Assembly (NCBI GenBank): GCA_014058105.1
Contig: JACGCM010000544.1
Span: 1-64,000 of the forward strand
Source of the DNA: Kingdonia uniflora
Lineage: Eukaryota > Streptophyta > Magnoliopsida > Ranunculales > Circaeasteraceae
Length of the DNA stretch: 64,000 nt
Direction: 5' to 3'
The first letter of the stretch is position 1. The number at the start of each line of letters is the position of its first letter. The position numbers and the translations under genes were made by a program. The notes under the pieces are model-generated. The model made no database searches and had not been told where the DNA came from. It worked only from the letters and a program-made list of their open reading frames with translations. Shown here in pieces: positions 60,061 through 64,000 of this stretch.

Positions 60061-61500
60061 AGTTTAATTCCCTAAATAAAAGATTCGGTAACTGTTTATT
60101 AATGTCCCAGGGTTGCAAGTTCCTAAATTAATTCATTGTTACTTCTCAGTTGTATACTATGCAGGCATCCCGTAGGCTTAGATCCCTGAAAGTAAAAATA
60201 ATTTAGGCTTTAAACCTGTAGGTTGAAACTCCTTGACCACCTTGATCCGGTGTTTTCCCCCTGATAGGTACGTAATATTTAAGTGTACAACTCCTAAATT
60301 TATATCTTCCTAGTCATTTATTAAATAAATGTGACACTAATAGTATTTTTGTTTGTATTTACAGAAATCGGTCACATGATTAACAAGTTGTACATTTTTC
60401 CGATTTTTAACGAAGAACAAGGGTGATGCACTCCAACAATGATTCTCATTTGAAGTTGTCAACCAAAGGCCCATGCATGGAAGCCCATTGAAGAGAATTA
60501 GATATAGATACTATTCTCATGAGTTATAATATCTATGTATGATTTTAGGCATTGTTTAAGGAATTTTATATTAATGGTGATATTTAGTAACCTTTCCTAT
60601 ACTCTATAAATAGGAGGAGAATTTTACCCTTGGAGGATCTTGGAGAGTATAAATCAAAGTTCAATAAGCAATAAAGTTCTTGTTCTTGTCTTTTTAATTT
60701 TATCATAATAATAGTAGTATGGCAATAATCAAAGGGATGAGTAGCTAATCTTCTTAGCCAAGGCTAGAGGAAGCTCCACCCAATGTAGTATTAGCGTAGA
60801 TTGTGTAGCTTAGTTAGAGTAATTACTTTCTCTTTATCCTGGAATATTGCATATTCGTATTCCTTCATCCTATGCTTGACCATAGCTAGGATTAGGAGGA
60901 ATAATGAATCTATATAACCATCTTGTTAGACCATAACAAGATAGGTTATGAACATGGAGAAGAAAACATAATTCATACTTATCAACCGGACCATGGTTGA
61001 GTAAGTTGGTTTATGGGTAGTTCCCAATTACTAAATCTCTTGTATCTTTTGATGTATTGCATATGCCCGGCCAAGGATATGCGATACAGAAACTCGTAAT
61101 TTACTTTAATTATTTATGCTATCTAAATGGTTACAAAGGGTGGAGTGGAATCGATGCCTTGGTTTCCACTTCAATTTATCTTACAATTTGTTTCGTTCTT
61201 CTTTTTATTTTAAAACCTACAGAAACTCGTTGTAATTGGATAAAACTAGTAGCTCGAAGTATAATTCGCACCACAAGTCTCTTGGAATACGACCCCGCTT
61301 ACCTTTGTACTTAACGGTACACCGTGCGCTTGCGGGTCTTTTAAGATGTCGGTTTATAATCGGTCAAGACCATTACCAAGTAGTAATTTTGCTTGTTGCA
61401 TAGTAGTAGCTTTGCTTTATTAGTACTATCATTTACTGAGTTAGGAACTCTTCAGTGTTTAGTTTAATAGAATGCTCATGACATGTACTGGTACGATATC
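60061..61500 (+). other. no gene; LTR-like segment near 60480-61340
   Basis: There is a TATA box (TATAAATAGGAGG near 60605), then an AATAAAG signal near 60670 and a long non-coding stretch ending in a GC-rich part with ACGACCCCGC and CCGTGCGCTTGCGGGT. This looks like an LTR plus leader of a retroelement, but I see no primer site or repeat partner. It may or may not belong to the copia relic that follows. Confidence 0.35.
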
Positions 61501-64000
61501 CCATAAATGATATTTATTCTTTGATTTTAATGTGAATTTATTGCTTGAGAAGTAGTTAAATTTTATTTATAATAGTTGATCTACAATATATAACCCACCT
61601 ATAGATCTATCTGCTCATTGAGCATTACCGATAATCGGATGAGTGGTGACACATGTCTAAGAGATATTTGTACCATGCACTCGATCCTTTTGAGATGAGT
61701 ATATTTTTTGTCTCTCACCTTGTGCATCGGGGATGTCATGAATATCATTTGCACGGCTAACATAATAGAACGTACTGAGTGTTTCATGATATTACTCCTT
61801 TACGGTATGATACGGGGTATTTAGTCCCCTTTATACATTAATAAATCCGACCAGATTTTACTGAGTTTAGGGATATACATGATAATGCTTATCACTTAAA
61901 GACTATCAGAAAAATGATAGACAAGGTTTTGTGCATTCCCTCCATGTTTAAAGGTTAGAATACGCTATTAGAACTGTTCCAATATACTCCTTTGAGCTAG
62001 GATAATGAGGAGGATTATCGGGAATACATCTTTACTATTTTTAAAAGAAGTGAAGATCCAGAGAGTGTACGTGTAATAATTTCTTTCAAGTAAATTCTAT
62101 TATTTTGTCCTAGTATGACCAAGGAGGAGTGGGATCTCTAGCCTTTGCTCCAAACGTATCCATGGAGACACATGTGGACCTATCTATCCACATAGTGGCT
62201 CACTTGAGTATTTATGGTCATAATAGAAGCATCTAGAAGATGGTCTTACGTTTGCCTGTTATTAACATCAAGAAATGCAATGTTAGTAAGACATCTCACT
62301 TAGATCATTCGATCACATGCTTAGTTCCTGGATTAACCGATCAAGTCGATCGATGTGACTTAACTCGGGCTTGCGAGTTCAACTCACAGGCTTATTTTGA
62401 TGATAATTTTATCGCTAAATAGGATAGATGATTAAGCATCGTGAGTACCCCATACCATACCCAACTCGGGATTGGCGGAGAATATAATCAATTGATTTAA
62501 GATAATCACTAGGCCACTACTATTACGATTACGAGTTTTGGCTAGTATGTGGAATATGTATTTTTGCTCTCGCAACACTGATTAGGATTCGTCCCATAGC
62601 AAGTCATCAAAATTTTCCCAAAAGTAACTAGTAACTGGGTCAAATTCCGGTGTCGCCCATCGATGAACATTTAGATGTTTCGTACATGTGCCAATCGCAT
62701 CACCACAATGTATGAAGAGGTGAACCTCAACATCAGCCTAATTTTATGTGAGTTATGACTTGCATTTATCACTAGATATTTGAAGCCACACTAGCGACGT
62801 ATATATATAAATATTGCAGGGCAGATTGTCACTTTGATGAGACGATATTCCGAGCATTGGGGGGAGATATAGCAGTTAATGTTGAGGATATTTCCAAGAG
62901 TAATTGGAAAATACCATTGTTGTCTTATCTAAGATCCATTTACATAAGTTAAGTGACAATAAGGTTCAACAGATTACGAACATGCAATAGATCGCAAATA
63001 AATTGCCAAACACATTCATAGGCACTGTTAAAGTATCGTAGGTGTATGTACCTATAAGTCAAACGCCTGCATAGTTGAACGCTCTGGAGGAATTAGTACT
63101 GTAAACAAATCTGAGGCTCGCGCTTAGTGCGGAGCATCGTTGGAAGAAAGTATTCCAAGCCAGGGCTATAGAATATGGGAAAAATATAACTAATGGTGTA
63201 GTCAGTTCATCGAGGATAGAACCACCCATCGACGAGGTAATAGTAGTTACAAGACCAGTTGATACATTACGAGACAAGCCAGGGGTGGCACATACGTATG
63301 CTAATAAGAAGATATCGATCTATTAAAAGTCTGTATAATAGCATAACGTAGGATCTTTCAGTAAAGATTTGACGCTAAGGTATTCATATTCGCTGTTGTG
63401 CTTGCCATCAAGGATGATGATTCAAAACCACTTATTGTAAATGATTGTGTGTTGTTGTACATTGGCCAAAGTAAATGTTTGAAATTCAAGTGGAGCTCAA
63501 CTTGCTAACATAATGCAAAGTGATGTCATAGAGTCTGTTGGTTATAAATTGGAATGGTATGGAAACATGATTAACTCGGAGAGATAATTAGGTCAAGGCA
63601 AGACTAGTTATCCAAGAACTCTTTAAGAGATCTGGCATCGATTATAATGAGACCTATCATTCAGTTATGAACGCTATAGCATTTCGGTACTGAACAGTCT
63701 ACCAAGTTGTCGAGGACAAGCTAGACATGTGTCTTATATAATTACCACGTATCTATATGGAAAACTAGATAGAGATATTTACATGAAGCCACCCGGGGAG
63801 GAATAAGCTTCTGGAAGCAATTAAGCCCGACATACGAGGTGTGTAGGTAATAAAATTGGAAAAGTTATTATTGACTTGAAGCAATCAAGGCCCATGTGAT
63901 ATAATAAGTTGATTGAGTATTTAAAAGTCGAAGACTTTGCAAATATCATTATCTGTCCATGAATTCTTATTAAGAACACAAATATTAGCTTAAGTCATCA
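61500..64000 (+). pseudogene. Ty1/copia polyprotein, degenerate, runs off the window
   Basis: On the plus strand, broken by many stops, I read in order: an integrase core piece RACEFNSQAYFDD (near 62370); the end of the integrase region, MCQSHHH near 62690 then ADCHFDETIFRALGG (near 62830); the linker HLSDNKVQQITNMQ; and the start of the copia reverse transcriptase, KARLVIQELFKRSGIDYNETYHSVMN with IAFRY (63595-63690), then degraded PPGEE and YGLKQSG-like parts. The order integrase then RT is that of Ty1/copia. The 5' gag part is too decayed to delimit, so the start is approximate. Confidence 0.75.

Overview
This window looks like nuclear DNA of a flowering plant, most likely a eudicot. It is AT-rich, its genes are split by short GT-AG introns, and it holds plant-only families: a TPS-a terpene synthase, a KIB/SKIP23-type F-box protein, ECA1 prolamin-like proteins and malectin-like/LRR proteins. 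It is packed with plant mobile elements: PIF/Harbinger, a MITE, CACTA, Ty3/gypsy, Ty1/copia, LARD-like and TRIM-like elements and an L1-type LINE. I see no bacterial, organellar or CRISPR feature and cannot name the species.

Layout. 1-7.5 kb: relics of a PIF/Harbinger transposon, an LTR fragment, a MITE and a CACTA end. 7.56-10.07 kb: a seven-exon sesquiterpene-synthase-type gene with one frameshift. 10.7-17.5 kb: a nest of decayed Ty3/gypsy pieces in which two copies of one LTR-gag family face each other around a Tat-like element. 18.6-21.05 kb: a decayed serine peptidase of family S28. 22.03-24.71 kb: a 2.7-kb solo LTR with a perfect 5-bp target duplication. 25.4-42.7 kb: two broken ECA1/prolamin-like genes. 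One is split by a TRIM-like array; the other has a LARD-like element just upstream of its start codon, and that element is itself split by a gag-only gypsy element. Each insertion is bounded by target-site duplications, and three of these pre-insertion sites can be compared with related copies in the window. A second full LARD copy (26.83-31.29 kb), a relic malectin/LRR exon (31.7 kb) and an F-box gene with one stop codon (32.3-33.5 kb) lie in this stretch. 43.1-44.7 kb: a small non-autonomous copia-like element. 45.0-55.1 kb: a tandem cluster of three malectin-like/LRR genes on the minus strand without kinase domains; two have open 522-codon frames and the third is cut after its malectin-like part. 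55.4-60.1 kb: a degenerate LINE on the minus strand. 61.5-64.0 kb: a degenerate copia polyprotein on the plus strand that runs off the end.

The genes do not form one pathway. The best candidates for live genes are the two full malectin-like/LRR genes, predicted secreted or surface-tethered proteins. The terpene synthase and the F-box gene are each one lesion from an open frame. The clearest unexplained signal is the set of clustered short palindromes centred on TTCGAA, lying upstream of similar TATA segments in several otherwise different LTR families.
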